Shown in pieces: positions 25,903 through 35,094 of a DNA stretch of 64,000 nucleotides. Below the pieces are notes generated by a model. The model searched no databases. It was not told the DNA's origin and saw nothing but the letters and a program-made list of their open reading frames with translations. The stretch is taken from positions 124,001 through 188,000 of the forward strand of contig NZ_FORP01000002.1 in assembly GCF_900114035.1 (NCBI RefSeq), in the 5' to 3' direction. The stretch is from Amycolatopsis sacchari. Its GTDB lineage: Bacteria; Actinomycetota; Actinomycetes; Mycobacteriales; Pseudonocardiaceae. The position numbers and the translations under genes are program-made. Each line of letters begins with the position of its first letter. Positions within the stretch are counted from its first letter, which is position 1.

Positions 25903-26922
25903 ATGTCACACCACCTCGACTCGCCCATCGCGCGTCAGGACGTCCGCCTCGACATCACCGACCTGTACGTGTTCCGGGGTGAGACCGGCACGGTGTTCGT
26001 GATCAACGTCTGCCACTCGCTCGCCGGGGACATCCCGGTGCCGGGCTACCACCCCGAGGGCAGGTACGAGTTCAAAGTGGACACCGATGGCGACGCCGTG
26101 GAGAACCTGACCTACCGGTTCGTCTTCGGGGAACGCGACGCGCAGGGCAACCAAACCTACGTCGTGCGACGGCTGACCGGCGACGAGGCGACGGACGCCT
26201 TCGCACAGGGCGAGGTCGTCGCCGAGGGCGTGACGGGTGACGCCGTCACGGGCGTGTCCGGGCTGCGGGTCTGGACCGGCAAGGCGGGCGACCCGTTCTG
26301 GATCGAGCCCGACGTGCTGCACGCGGTGGGCCACGCGTTCCAGGACGGCACGAAGGTCGACCTCGGCGAGTGGACCGAGGCGCGGGCGACAAACTTGTTC
26401 GCCGGGCACACGGTGTACTCCATCGTGCTGGAGGTGCCGGACGCCGACCTCGGCTCGGGCCGCGTCGGGGTCTGGGCGGTGGCGACGCTCGCCACGGACG
26501 CGGGCGGCTGGCGTTCGATCAACCGTGTGGGCCTGCCGATGATCCACCCGCTGTTCACGCAGTTCAACGAGGACCTCGGCGACCGTCTCAACGCCGGCGT
26601 GCCGTCGGACGACTACGCCACCTATGGCGATCTGGTGAGCAAGGAGATCGCGGGCGTCGTCGCCGCGTACGGGACGGCCGAGGACCCGCAGGCGTACGGG
26701 GAGAAGCTGGCGCACCGGTTCTTCCCCAACGTCCTGCCGTACACCGTGGGCACGCCCGCGTCGTTCGGCTTCGCGGAGTGGAACGGCCGCGCACTCACCG
26801 ACAACGCCCCCGACGTGATGTTCTCCACCGCCGCGAACACCCCGATCCGCCTCGGCATCGGCCGCGAGTCGGTCACCTCGAAGCCGACGAGCGCGTTCCC
26901 CTACGTGCCTCCGGTGGCTTGA
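25903..26922 (+). CDS. DUF4331 family protein
   Basis: 339 aa, ATG with AAGGAG upstream. It begins with the family hallmark SHHLDSPIARQDVRLDITDLYVF. The rest is strand-rich with SINRVGLPMIHPLF and NAPDVMFSTAAN near the end. No signal peptide. DUF4331 proteins have no established biochemical role. Here it sits 37 bases after the broken nickel transporter and may have formed an operon with it. Confidence 0.88.
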   Translation: MSHHLDSPIARQDVRLDITDLYVFRGETGTVFVINVCHSLAGDIPVPGYHPEGRYEFKVDTDGDAVENLTYRFVFGERDAQGNQTYVVRRLTGDEATDAFAQGEVVAEGVTGDAVTGVSGLRVWTGKAGDPFWIEPDVLHAVGHAFQDGTKVDLGEWTEARATNLFAGHTVYSIVLEVPDADLGSGRVGVWAVATLATDAGGWRSINRVGLPMIHPLFTQFNEDLGDRLNAGVPSDDYATYGDLVSKEIAGVVAAYGTAEDPQAYGEKLAHRFFPNVLPYTVGTPASFGFAEWNGRALTDNAPDVMFSTAANTPIRLGIGRESVTSKPTSAFPYVPPVA

Positions 26923-26930
26923 GCCGATCG

Positions 26931-26959
26931 GCGGGGTACCGGCAATCCCGGTACCCCGC
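26931..26959 (+). terminator. Strong hairpin after the DUF4331 gene
   Basis: A perfect 12-base inverted repeat GCGGGGTACCGG (26931-26942) / CCGGTACCCCGC (26948-26959) with a 5-base loop, beginning 8 bases after the stop. There is no U-run, in the usual style of high-GC actinomycete terminators. Confidence 0.65.
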
Positions 26960-27106
26960 GGTTGTGGCGCCGTTCCGGACCCGCCTCGGCGTCAGCCGCG
27001 AACCCATGATGCCCACAGCCGTAGCTCCCTCCCCCACCTCCCGACACGACACTGTGGTGCCAAACCACATACCCCCTCAGCTCCCGGCCGCTTACCGTCG
27101 GTCGCT

Positions 27107-27853
27107 ATGAACGAACTGGACGGCCGGATGGCCCTGGTCACGGGCGCGGGCAGCGGGATCGGGCGCGCGTGCGTGCACGCGCTGGCGGACGCGGGCGCGA
27201 AGGTGCACGTCGTGGACATCGACGGCTCCGCCGCCGAACGCGTCGCCGCCGAGATCGGCGGCCGGGCCCACATCGCCGACCTCGCGGACCCCACCGCCGT
27301 CGACGCGCTGCCCCGCGAGGTCGACATCCTCGTCAACAACGCCGGTTTCCAGCACGTCGCGCCGCTGACCGAGTTCCCGCCCGAGGTGTTCACGCGGGTG
27401 CAGCAGGTCATGGTCACCGCACCGTTCCTGCTGATGCGCCGGGTCCTGCCGCACATGTACGAGGGCGGCTACGGCCGGATCGTCAACATCTCCAGCGTGC
27501 ACGGTCTGCGCGCCAGCCCGTTCAAGGCCGCCTACGTGGCGGCGAAACACGCACTCGAAGGACTGTCCAAAGTGGCCGCACTGGAGGGCGCGCCACACGG
27601 CGTGACGAGCAACTGCGTCAACCCCGGTTACGTCGACACCCCGCTCGTGCGTGACCAGATCCGCGACCAGGCCGCCACCCACGGCATCGCCGAGTCCGAA
27701 GTGGTCGGTGAAGTCCTGTTGCGCCGCGCGGCGATGAAGGAGCTGCTCGACCCCGGCGAGGTCGCCGAGGCCGTGCGGTGGCTGTGCGGCGAGCACGCGC
27801 GGCACGTCACGGGGATCTCCCTGTCCCTCGACGGCGGCTGGACCGCTGCCTGA
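27107..27853 (+). CDS. bdhA: 3-hydroxybutyrate dehydrogenase (SDR)
   Basis: 248 aa. SDR with TGAGSGIG (13-20), an acidic end of strand 2 (VVDIDG) favouring NAD, NNAG, and the active site SSVHGLRASPFKAAYVAAKHA. The segment HGVTSNCVNPGYVDTPLVRDQI plus DQAATHGI is characteristic of 3-hydroxybutyrate dehydrogenases, which interconvert (R)-3-hydroxybutyrate and acetoacetate. It is 30 bases ahead of an MHS-family acid symporter, and secreted PHB-hydrolase-type genes lie 4-6 kb downstream, supporting the substrate. Confidence 0.87.
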   Translation: MNELDGRMALVTGAGSGIGRACVHALADAGAKVHVVDIDGSAAERVAAEIGGRAHIADLADPTAVDALPREVDILVNNAGFQHVAPLTEFPPEVFTRVQQVMVTAPFLLMRRVLPHMYEGGYGRIVNISSVHGLRASPFKAAYVAAKHALEGLSKVAALEGAPHGVTSNCVNPGYVDTPLVRDQIRDQAATHGIAESEVVGEVLLRRAAMKELLDPGEVAEAVRWLCGEHARHVTGISLSLDGGWTAA

Positions 27854-27883
27854 AAACCCCTGCGACACAAAGGAGTGTTGGTC

Positions 27884-29194
27884 TTGCCCAGTCCCCGCAT
27901 CGCGAAGGTCGTGGCCGCGAGCCTCATCGGCACGACGATCGAGTGGTACGACTTCTTCCTGTACGGCTCGGCCGCCGCCCTCATCTTCAACAAGCTGTTC
28001 TTCCCCGGCTCGGACCCGCTCACCGGCACGCTGCTGTCGTTCGCCACGTACGCCATCGGGTTCCTCGCCCGGCCGCTCGGCGGGCTGGTGTTCGGGCACT
28101 TCGGTGACAAGGTGGGCCGCAAGAAGCTGCTCGTGTTCAGCCTGCTGCTGATGGGCGGTTCGACGGCGGCGATGGGCGTGCTGCCGACGTACGCCGCCGT
28201 CGGCGCGGCCGCGCCGGTGCTGCTCACGCTGCTGCGGCTGGTCCAGGGCTTCGCGCTCGGCGGCGAGTGGGGTGGCGCGGTGCTGATCGTGTCCGAGCAC
28301 GGGGACGACCGACGGCGCGGGTTCTGGGCGTCGTGGCCGCAGTGCGGCGCGCCCGGCGGGAACCTGCTCGCGACGGCGGTGCTCGCGGTGCTGGCGGCGG
28401 TGCAGTCGGACGCGGCGTTCGCGTCGTGGGGCTGGCGCATCCCGTTCCTGCTGTCCGGGGTGCTCGTCGTGATCGGCCTGTGGATCCGGCTTTCGGTGAC
28501 GGAGTCGCCGGTGTTCCTCGCCGCCCAGCGCAAGGCGGAGAAGCGGGCGCACGTCCCGGTCGTCGAGGTGTTCCGCGACAGCTGGCGGCAGGTGCTGATC
28601 ACGATCGGCGCGCGGATGGCCGAGAACGTGTCGTACTACGTGCTCACCGCGTTCATCCTCGTCTACGTCACGACCGGGCTGGGCCTGGGCAAGTCGGCCG
28701 GGCTCAACGCGGTGCTGATCGGGTCGGCGGTGCACTTCGTCACGATCCCGTTGTGGGGCGCGCTGTCCGACCGGATCGGCCGCAAGCCGGTGTACCTGTT
28801 CGGCGCGGTCGCGATGGCGGGCTGGGCGTTCGGGTTCTTCGCCCTGCTCGACACGCGCTCGCCCGCGCTGATCGCCCTCTCCGCGACGATCGGCCTGGTC
28901 CTGCACGGCGCGATGTACGGCCCGCAGGCCGCGTTCTTCGCCGAGCAGTTCGCCACGCGCGTGCGGTACACGGGCCTGTCGGTCGGCGGGCAGCTGTCGT
29001 CGATCGCGGCGGGCGCGCTCGCCCCGATCGTCGCGGTGGCGCTGTTCAAGAGCTCCGGCGGCACGACGGCGGTGTCGCTGTACGTGGTGGCGATGTGCGT
29101 GCTCACGGTGCTCGCCCTGCTCACCGCCCGTGAAACGGCCCGCACCTCCCTCCACGACGAGGCAGCCGAGGGCACGCTGAGTGGTGTTTCCTGA
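27884..29194 (+). CDS. MHS-family metabolite:H+ symporter
   Basis: 436 aa. I chose TTG 27884 because AAAGGAG lies 8 bases upstream; upstream GTG 27875 overlaps that site. The N-terminal helix has the MHS hallmark TTIEWYDFFLYGSAAAL. The MFS loop HFGDKVGRKKLL and the helix QGFALGGEWGGAVL match the family, with 12 predicted helices. MHS members import organic acids with protons; following bdhA, 3-hydroxybutyrate or acetoacetate is the likely cargo. This is inferred from context. Confidence 0.88.
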   Translation: MPSPRIAKVVAASLIGTTIEWYDFFLYGSAAALIFNKLFFPGSDPLTGTLLSFATYAIGFLARPLGGLVFGHFGDKVGRKKLLVFSLLLMGGSTAAMGVLPTYAAVGAAAPVLLTLLRLVQGFALGGEWGGAVLIVSEHGDDRRRGFWASWPQCGAPGGNLLATAVLAVLAAVQSDAAFASWGWRIPFLLSGVLVVIGLWIRLSVTESPVFLAAQRKAEKRAHVPVVEVFRDSWRQVLITIGARMAENVSYYVLTAFILVYVTTGLGLGKSAGLNAVLIGSAVHFVTIPLWGALSDRIGRKPVYLFGAVAMAGWAFGFFALLDTRSPALIALSATIGLVLHGAMYGPQAAFFAEQFATRVRYTGLSVGGQLSSIAAGALAPIVAVALFKSSGGTTAVSLYVVAMCVLTVLALLTARETARTSLHDEAAEGTLSGVS

Positions 29195-29219
29195 GCGCCT
29201 GTCCTACGTGACGGATCGG

Positions 29220-29446
29220 GTACCCGCTCACCGCATGGGTCGAGCCGGAACTGCCGGAGTGGCTGGAAGAGCGTGACGTCGAATTCGAGCCGGATGCCGT
29301 GAAGCAGCTCCTCGACGAGCTGAGGCCGCCGCGAATGGGTATCGCTCGTCCAGTTCTTCACGCAGAGCGACGTCCACTACGGGTGCTTCCTGATCAGTCG
29401 CGATGATCTCGCCACTGACACCGCCACGCGAAGCCTTGCGAAATGA
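29220..29446 (+). pseudogene. Small gene remnant of unknown family
   Basis: Between the symporter and the PucR-type gene two frames contain coding-like sequence: YPLTAWVEPELPEWLEERD followed by VEFEPDAVKQLLDELRPP in one, then VSLVQFFTQSDVHYGCFLI and SRDDLATD in another, ending with TGA at 29444-29446. A frameshift near 29335 would join them. No plausible start codon with a ribosome site is visible. I do not recognise the family. It reads as the tail of a lost gene. Confidence 0.4.
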
Positions 29447-29458
29447 GACGATGAAACC

Positions 29459-31240
29459 GTGGATGACGTGCTGCGACTGCTCGACCTGCTCGCCGGCGGG
29501 GCGGGCAGCGAGCAGCTCGCCGAGGTCGGCGCGGGCAACCCGGAACTCGCCAAGGCGACCGAGCTGGCGCTGCGGATCTCCGCGACGCTGAGCGCCCACC
29601 GCCGCCGCGAGGCCGAGCTGACCGCCCTGTTCGACACGGCGAGCGATCTGGCACGGCTGCACGACCCGGACGCGGTGCTCCGGTCCATCGTGCGCCGCGC
29701 CCGCACGCTGCTCGGCGCCGACGTGTCGTACCTGAGCCTGAACGACGAGGCCGCCGGCCGGACGTACATGCGCGTGACCGACGGCTGCGTCTCGCAGCTG
29801 TTCAAGGAGGTCGTGCTCGGCATGGGCGAGGGCATCGGCGGCCTCGTCGCGCAGACCGCCCGGCCCTACGCGAGCCCGGACTACTTCCGCGACAGCCGTT
29901 TCCAGCACACCGGCCCGATCGACGACGCCGTGCGCGACGAAGGGCTGGCCGCGATCCTCGGGGTGCCGCTGTCGCTGGGCGCCGAGGTGATCGGCGTGCT
30001 GTACGCGTCAGACCGCACGCCGCGTGAGTTCACCCCCGACGAGGTCGCGCTGCTCCAGTCACTGGCCGACCACGCCGCGATCGCACTCGACAACGCCCGC
30101 CTGCTCGACGAGATCAGCTCGCACAGCGCGTCCGTCCAGCGCGCCGAGGAGGCCCACGACCGGCTGATGGACCTCGTGCTGCGTGGCGGTGACGTGCCCG
30201 ACGTCGCGGCCGCGGTCGCGGACGTGCTGCACGGGGCGATCGGGTTGTTCGACGCCGACGGGATGCCGCTGACGTCCGTGGGGACGCCGGTCGCCCCGCC
30301 GCCCGCCGAGGCGGTCGCGGCGTCACGCGCCACCGGCCGGTCGGTGACCGGCGACGGCGTGTGGGTGTGCGCGGTCCAGGCGGGGCCGGAACCCCTGGGC
30401 AGCATCGTGCTCGCCGGACGGCCGGAACTGGTCGACGCCGACCGGCGGTTGTTCGAGCGTGCCGCGGTTGTGACGGCGTTGCTGCTCATGTTGCGCCGCT
30501 CGGTCGCGAAGGCCGAGGACGAGGTGCGCGGGGAGCTGCTGAGCGACCTGCTGACCGCGCCGGGCCGCAACCCGGCAGCACTCGTCGCTCGCGCGGCACG
30601 CCTCGGGGTGGACCTCACGGAGTCGCACGTCGTGCTGGTCGCCCACGCGGAATCCGTGTCCCGCACCCGCCTCGCGATGGCCGCCGCCCGGTACGCCGCG
30701 CTCGCGGGGAGCCACGCGGACGAGGTGGTATTGCTGGTACGCGCGGAGGACCCGTCGCTCGCTTCGCGGATAGCCACGGATCTCGGGGCCATTGTGGACA
30801 CTCCGGTGACCGTGGGGGCCGCCGGCCCGGCGAGCGGCCCTGCCGCCATCGCGGAGGCACACGCCGAGGCGCTGCGCTGCCTGCGGGCACTGCTCGCACT
30901 CGGCCGCACCGGTGAGGGGGCGTCGGTGGCGGAGCTGGGGTTCCTCGGCGTGCTGCTGGGCGACCGTGGTGATCTGGAGGGTTTCGTGCGGCGGACCCTC
31001 GGACCGATACTGGACTACGACACCCGCCGAGGCACGGAACTCGTGCGGACGCTGGAGGAGTACTTCGCGGCAGGCGGGAACCTCACGCGCGCGAAGGAGG
31101 CGTTGCACGTCCATGTGAACACGGTCGTACAACGCCTCGAACGCGTGGCCACCCTCCTCGGCGAGGACTGGCAATCTCCGGCGCGAGCGCTGGAGGTCCA
31201 GCTGGCACTGCGTGTGCACCGCTTGCGGCGGTCACCCTAG
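29459..31240 (+). CDS. GAF-domain PucR/CdaR-type regulator
   Basis: 593 aa from GTG. A GAF domain at ~70-220 (LLGADVSYLSLNDEAAGR ... GVLYASDRTPREFTPDE), a central region similar to the CdaR/PucR middle domain (~330-500), and a C-terminal PucR helix-turn-helix (LEEYFAAGGNLTRAKEALHV then HVNTVVQRLERV). Such regulators sense metabolites and sit next to the catabolic genes they control, so bdhA and the symporter are the probable targets. Its last 9 bases overlap the convergent esterase gene. Confidence 0.88.
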   Translation: MDDVLRLLDLLAGGAGSEQLAEVGAGNPELAKATELALRISATLSAHRRREAELTALFDTASDLARLHDPDAVLRSIVRRARTLLGADVSYLSLNDEAAGRTYMRVTDGCVSQLFKEVVLGMGEGIGGLVAQTARPYASPDYFRDSRFQHTGPIDDAVRDEGLAAILGVPLSLGAEVIGVLYASDRTPREFTPDEVALLQSLADHAAIALDNARLLDEISSHSASVQRAEEAHDRLMDLVLRGGDVPDVAAAVADVLHGAIGLFDADGMPLTSVGTPVAPPPAEAVAASRATGRSVTGDGVWVCAVQAGPEPLGSIVLAGRPELVDADRRLFERAAVVTALLLMLRRSVAKAEDEVRGELLSDLLTAPGRNPAALVARAARLGVDLTESHVVLVAHAESVSRTRLAMAAARYAALAGSHADEVVLLVRAEDPSLASRIATDLGAIVDTPVTVGAAGPASGPAAIAEAHAEALRCLRALLALGRTGEGASVAELGFLGVLLGDRGDLEGFVRRTLGPILDYDTRRGTELVRTLEEYFAAGGNLTRAKEALHVHVNTVVQRLERVATLLGEDWQSPARALEVQLALRVHRLRRSP

Positions 31241-32488
31241 CGAGCACTCCGCGGCCAGGTTTCCGTTGGCAGGACGGGAAACCGTGGTTGACCGGGGCGG
31301 ACGTTTCCCGTCCAGCCAGCCTTCCAGCACGGTGAAGGCGCTGCGGAAACAGGAACCCATCGGGCGGAGCCGGTCGGGATAGGTGTCGTACAGCGCGTCG
31401 ACGTGGTTGCCGCCCTCGATGCGGTAGTAACGGTGCAGGTTCCCGCGCCCCGCGGCAGTGATCATCCGGTCGTAGACGTCGGAATCCCGGCTGATCGGCA
31501 GCAGCGAGTCGAGCGTGCCGTGCAGGGTGATGAGCGGTTTGCCGATCCGCCCGGTCAACGCGATGCGATCGACGGCCCGGTGCACCGCCGCCGGGCGGGA
31601 CGCGTAGTCGTAGTCAGCGTCGTTCCCTCGGTAGCCCGGGTCCAGTTCCTCGCGGTAGATCCGTTGCGTCAGTTCCCAGTAGACATCGCGGTGGTACGGC
31701 CACAGGAACTCCGACTCGGGCGCGAAACCGGCTTCCACGGCAGAACCCCGCAACGCGGATGGCAGGAATGTCAGCAGGTTGTCCCGCTGTGTCCACAGTG
31801 TCCCTTCCCAGTCCACACCCCCGTCGTAGAGCGCGGGCCGGTTCTCCAGCTGCCACCGCACCAGGTACCCGCCGTTGGACAGCCCGGCGGCGAGTGTGCG
31901 GGTGACGGGGCGGCCGTAGAACCGCGCTGCGGCGGCCTTCGCGGCGAGGGTCAGTTGCGTGACGCGGAAGTTCCACTCCGCGATCGCATCGCCGGGCCGC
32001 TTGCCGTCGAGGGAGAAGCTGGTGCCGGTGTTCCCCTTGTCGGTCGCGGCGAACGCGTACCCCTCAGCCAGCACCTGGTCGGCGATCGCGCGGTCGTTGG
32101 CGTACTGCCTGCGGTTGCCGGGAGAGCCGCCGACGACGAGCCCGCCGTTCCAGTGCCGTGGCAGCCGCAGCACGAACTGGGCGTCGTGGTTCCAGCCGTG
32201 GTTGGTGTTCGTGGCCGAGTCGTCGGGGAAGTAGCCGTCGACCTGCACTCCCGGCACCGGCCCCGGCACGGGCAGCCCGGCGGAGGTCAGCCCGGCCCAG
32301 TCCGCCGCGACGGTGTGCCCCGAGGCAGTCGTGCCGGTCGTGGTCAGGTCGGCCAGGCACGCCGATTCCTGGTACTGCGCCCCGGGCACGCGCACGTCAC
32401 AACCACCGCTCGCGGCCGCCGTTCCCGGCAGCACCACCGCGGCGAGCAGGGCGGCGAGCGCCACCGTGAAGAACTTCTTCGTCTCCAT
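31232..32488 (-). CDS. Secreted alpha/beta hydrolase, tannase/feruloyl-esterase-like
   Basis: 418 aa. A signal peptide (1-26, ends AAA-SGG) is followed by an alpha/beta-hydrolase fold with the nucleophile elbow AAGLSNGGY, a capping region, an acid in LHGTLDSLLP and the His in EGGNHVDALYD. The pattern GLSNGG differs from the PHB-depolymerase lipase box but resembles tannase/feruloyl-esterase-like and 3-hydroxybutyrate-oligomer hydrolases. Given its divergent neighbour, oligomer cleavage after PHB depolymerisation is a reasonable inference. A TAGTTT sits about 10 bases upstream of ATG with no ribosome site, so the message may be leaderless. Confidence 0.75.
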   Translation of the reverse strand: METKKFFTVALAALLAAVVLPGTAAASGGCDVRVPGAQYQESACLADLTTTGTTASGHTVAADWAGLTSAGLPVPGPVPGVQVDGYFPDDSATNTNHGWNHDAQFVLRLPRHWNGGLVVGGSPGNRRQYANDRAIADQVLAEGYAFAATDKGNTGTSFSLDGKRPGDAIAEWNFRVTQLTLAAKAAAARFYGRPVTRTLAAGLSNGGYLVRWQLENRPALYDGGVDWEGTLWTQRDNLLTFLPSALRGSAVEAGFAPESEFLWPYHRDVYWELTQRIYREELDPGYRGNDADYDYASRPAAVHRAVDRIALTGRIGKPLITLHGTLDSLLPISRDSDVYDRMITAAGRGNLHRYYRIEGGNHVDALYDTYPDRLRPMGSCFRSAFTVLEGWLDGKRPPRSTTVSRPANGNLAAECSLG

Positions 32489-32636
32489 CGGGGAAAACTA
32501 GGGTGACGGGGTGCACGTGGACCATGTTTCCCGCCCACACAAACCTCCTTCGCGATGTGGCTGTCCGCACCGTCGAAGCCGTGGTGGAACCGGTTCTACC
32601 CTCGGTGCACGTTTGGTCACGAGGAGGTGATCGGCT

Positions 32637-33578
32637 TTGCGCCGGTTCTTGTTCCTGTTCGTCCTGCTGGCAGGACTGGTCGCGGCGGGCACCGTGCCCG
32701 CGTCGGCGGCGAGCATCCGCCAGGTCACCGGGTTCGGCGGCAACCCCGGTGCGTTGCAGATGTTCGAGTACAAACCCGACGGTCTCGCGGCGGGGCGTCC
32801 CGTGGTGGTCGCATTGCACGGCTGCACGCAGGACGCCACTGGTTACGGCCAGGGCTCCGGCTGGGTGTCGCTGGCCCAGCGTGCCGGGTTCACGCTCGTG
32901 CTGCCGCAACAGCAGCAGGTCAACAATCCCAGCCAGTGCTTCAACTGGTTCCAGTCGGCGGATGTCACCCGCGGGCAGGGCGAGGTGGAGTCGATCGCGC
33001 AGATGGTGCGCTGGGCCGTCGCCGATTCGGGAGCGGACAGCCATCGCGTGTACGTCACGGGCCTGTCCGCGGGCGGCGGGATGACGGTCGCGCTGCTCGC
33101 GACGTACCCGGACCTGTTCGCGGGCGGTGCCGTGGTGGCGGGTCTGCCGTACGGCTGCGCCACAAGTGCGATCGACGCCTACAGTTGCATGTACCCCGGC
33201 AAGGACCTGACGCCGTCGCAGTGGGCCGCGAAGGTCCGTGCCGCGTCCACGTACCAAGGCCCGTGGCCGACGGTCAGCATCTGGCAGGGCACGGCGGATT
33301 ACACGGTGGCCCCGGCGAACCAGCGTGAGCTGGTGGACCAGTGGACGGCGGTGCACGGCATCTCGACCACGCCGTCGGCGACGGACACCGTGTCCGGTTA
33401 TCCCCACGCCGTCTACCGCGACGCTTCGGGCCGGACGGCGGTGGAGACGTACAGCATCACCGGCATGGGCCACGGCCAGCCGATCGACCCAGGTGTCCAG
33501 TGTGGACAGCCGGGCGCATACCTGCTGGACGTGCACCTGTGCACCGCCGCGAGGATGACCAGCACGTGGGGCTTCTGA
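32637..33578 (+). CDS. Secreted short-chain PHA depolymerase-type esterase
   Basis: 313 aa from TTG, with a perfect GAGGAGGTGA site 8 bases upstream. Signal peptide 1-25 (LFLFVLLAGLVAAGTVPASA). Esterase_PHB/LpqC-like type-1 catalytic domain: oxyanion segment VVALHGCTQDATGYGQGSGW, lipase box TGLSAGGGM with the nucleophile Ser, an acid in WQGTADYTVAP and the His in TGMGHGQP. There is no separate substrate-binding domain, so it may act on short chains or other acetylated polymers. Part of the PHB neighbourhood with bdhA and the symporter. Confidence 0.87.
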   Translation: MRRFLFLFVLLAGLVAAGTVPASAASIRQVTGFGGNPGALQMFEYKPDGLAAGRPVVVALHGCTQDATGYGQGSGWVSLAQRAGFTLVLPQQQQVNNPSQCFNWFQSADVTRGQGEVESIAQMVRWAVADSGADSHRVYVTGLSAGGGMTVALLATYPDLFAGGAVVAGLPYGCATSAIDAYSCMYPGKDLTPSQWAAKVRAASTYQGPWPTVSIWQGTADYTVAPANQRELVDQWTAVHGISTTPSATDTVSGYPHAVYRDASGRTAVETYSITGMGHGQPIDPGVQCGQPGAYLLDVHLCTAARMTSTWGF

Positions 33579-33591
33579 GCGGCACGCTCAG
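33575..33591. terminator. Short hairpin between convergent PHB esterase and PASTA genes
   Basis: CTGAGCG (33575-33581) and CGCTCAG (33585-33591) form a 7-base stem with a 3-base loop. It overlaps the stop codon of the esterase and the last codon region of the convergent lipoprotein, and could serve both directions. Confidence 0.4.
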
Positions 33592-33959
33592 CGGTCGCTG
33601 TACTTGATGGCGGTGAGCGTGATGACGGTGCCGGGCGCGACCTTGGTGCCCGCGGCGGGGCTCTGCCCGGTCTGGACCCAGTCGCGGTCGAGGATGAGCA
33701 TACGGCCGCGCCCGGTACCGTCCACCTCCCGGAGGTTGTAGAGCCCGGCGGCCTGCATGGTGTCCTGTGCGTCCTGGTGGTTCATACCACTGACGTCGGG
33801 AACGGTGATCAGTTCCGACGCGGAGGTCGTTGCCGATTCGCGGTGCGAGGTGGGAGCAGGCGCTTCGCTACCCGACGTGGGGGCGGGGGATCGTCCCGTG
33901 CCCCCGGCGCATCCGGCGAGCGTGAGGGCCACGACGACGATTCCGATCGTTCTGCGCAC
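33588..33959 (-). CDS. PASTA-domain lipoprotein
   Basis: 123 aa from GTG, with GGGAAGGA upstream. A lipobox LTLAGC gives a lipid-anchored mature protein starting at Cys. A Ser/Thr/Pro spacer leads to one PASTA domain (TVPDVSGMNHQDAQDTMQA ... TGQSPAAGTKVAPGTVITL). PASTA repeats in PknB-type kinases bind peptidoglycan fragments; an isolated lipoprotein copy probably binds cell wall. The open frame extends upstream but there it runs opposite other sequence. It is separated from the phosphotransferase gene by 71 bases. Confidence 0.87.
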   Translation of the reverse strand: MRRTIGIVVVALTLAGCAGGTGRSPAPTSGSEAPAPTSHRESATTSASELITVPDVSGMNHQDAQDTMQAAGLYNLREVDGTGRGRMLILDRDWVQTGQSPAAGTKVAPGTVITLTAIKYSDR

Positions 33960-34030
33960 TGCCCGTCCTTCCCGTTGGTGACTACGTCGACACCAGGTGG
34001 TCGGCGAATCGTTGAACAGCGTTACAGCCC

Positions 34031-34939
34031 CTAGGCACCCGCCCGGCGGAGGCGCTCCGCCGCCTGAACCCGCAAGGGTTCGCCACACACCGGCGGGTCG
34101 CCGTGCAACGCTTCCCACCGGGCGTTGTGCGCGGCGGGCCACACACTGGCCGCCCACGCGACTTCCCGTTCCTCCACTGTGAACGGCCGCTGCCGGATGC
34201 GCTGGTACGCCTGCAGAAACGCCTCCGAACTCTCGATCGGTGGCAGCGTCGGCGGTCCCGCGCTCGCGAACGTGCCGCTCGCCGCTCCGGCCAGTGCGGC
34301 CTCGGGCTGCCACGTGAGGCTGTCCCAGTCGTGCACCGCCCAGATCTCGTCGCCGTGCCAGCGCAGGTTCTGCGCCTCGAAGTCGCCGTGTCCCAGCACG
34401 CACGGCAGGTCCGCGGCCAGCAACCGCTGCCGGGCACGCACCGCCGTTTCGACGACGTGGTCCGGCACCACGCTCTGGTCCCGCTCGTCGAGGAACGGGA
34501 TCACCGGCCACAGCCCAGGATCGCCGTGGTCCCACCGCACCCACCGCGGGTTCGGCAACGGCGGCGGGACGACCAGGCCGGCCAGCTCGGACATCAGCCA
34601 GGCGAACACCGCCGCGTACCGGACAGCCACCTCCGGCGAGTCGCCGCGCAGCATCTCACCGCCGGGCCGGAACTCCTCGGCGTGCACGTCGAACGCCCCG
34701 ACCGCGACGACCGGCGTGAGCGGCCGCGCGCAAGGAAAACCCTGGCGCGCCAACCACTCCTGAGCCGCGACGCACGCCGCGGCCCTCCCCTCGCCGGGAC
34801 GCGACTTGACGACGACGTTCCGCCCATCCCCCAGCCGCAGCCCGAACACGGTCGATATGCTCTCCAGCCGGAACAGCACCTCCGCCGGTTCGCCGTCCAG
34901 GTGACGCCGGCACCACGACGTCAGCTCGTCCTCGCGCAC
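34031..34939 (-). CDS. Aminoglycoside-phosphotransferase-fold protein
   Basis: 302 aa from GTG 34939. APH/choline-kinase fold: NVVVKSRPG with the ATP-binding Lys, catalytic loop LGHGDFEAQNLRW (HGD...N) and metal-binding AVHDWDSL. Members phosphorylate small molecules such as antibiotics, sugars or thiamine; nothing in the sequence fixes the substrate. A longer frame to 35098 exists, but its extra residues are unlike the family. Confidence 0.83.
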   Translation of the reverse strand: MREDELTSWCRRHLDGEPAEVLFRLESISTVFGLRLGDGRNVVVKSRPGEGRAAACVAAQEWLARQGFPCARPLTPVVAVGAFDVHAEEFRPGGEMLRGDSPEVAVRYAAVFAWLMSELAGLVVPPPLPNPRWVRWDHGDPGLWPVIPFLDERDQSVVPDHVVETAVRARQRLLAADLPCVLGHGDFEAQNLRWHGDEIWAVHDWDSLTWQPEAALAGAASGTFASAGPPTLPPIESSEAFLQAYQRIRQRPFTVEEREVAWAASVWPAAHNARWEALHGDPPVCGEPLRVQAAERLRRAGA

Positions 34940-35094
34940 CCGGATGAGTATGCCCCACCGGGCCGCACCATGGAGCGTCCTGAAAACACCCCCTCCGGCA
35001 CCCGGCGGACACTGGAACCGCCAGCACATCCGGGACGACCACACCCCGCTGGCAACCCGGCTTCCGGTTGGCCGCACCCGCCGGAAGCCGGGCC

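Noticed and set aside
27092..29155. A 687-codon minus-strand frame across bdhA and the symporter
   Set aside because: Runs antisense over two well-supported genes and is His/Arg/Gln-rich without motifs.
33960..34544. Extension of the PASTA lipoprotein to a 318-aa protein
   Set aside because: The extra residues lie antisense to the phosphotransferase gene; a lipobox start with a ribosome site exists at 33959.
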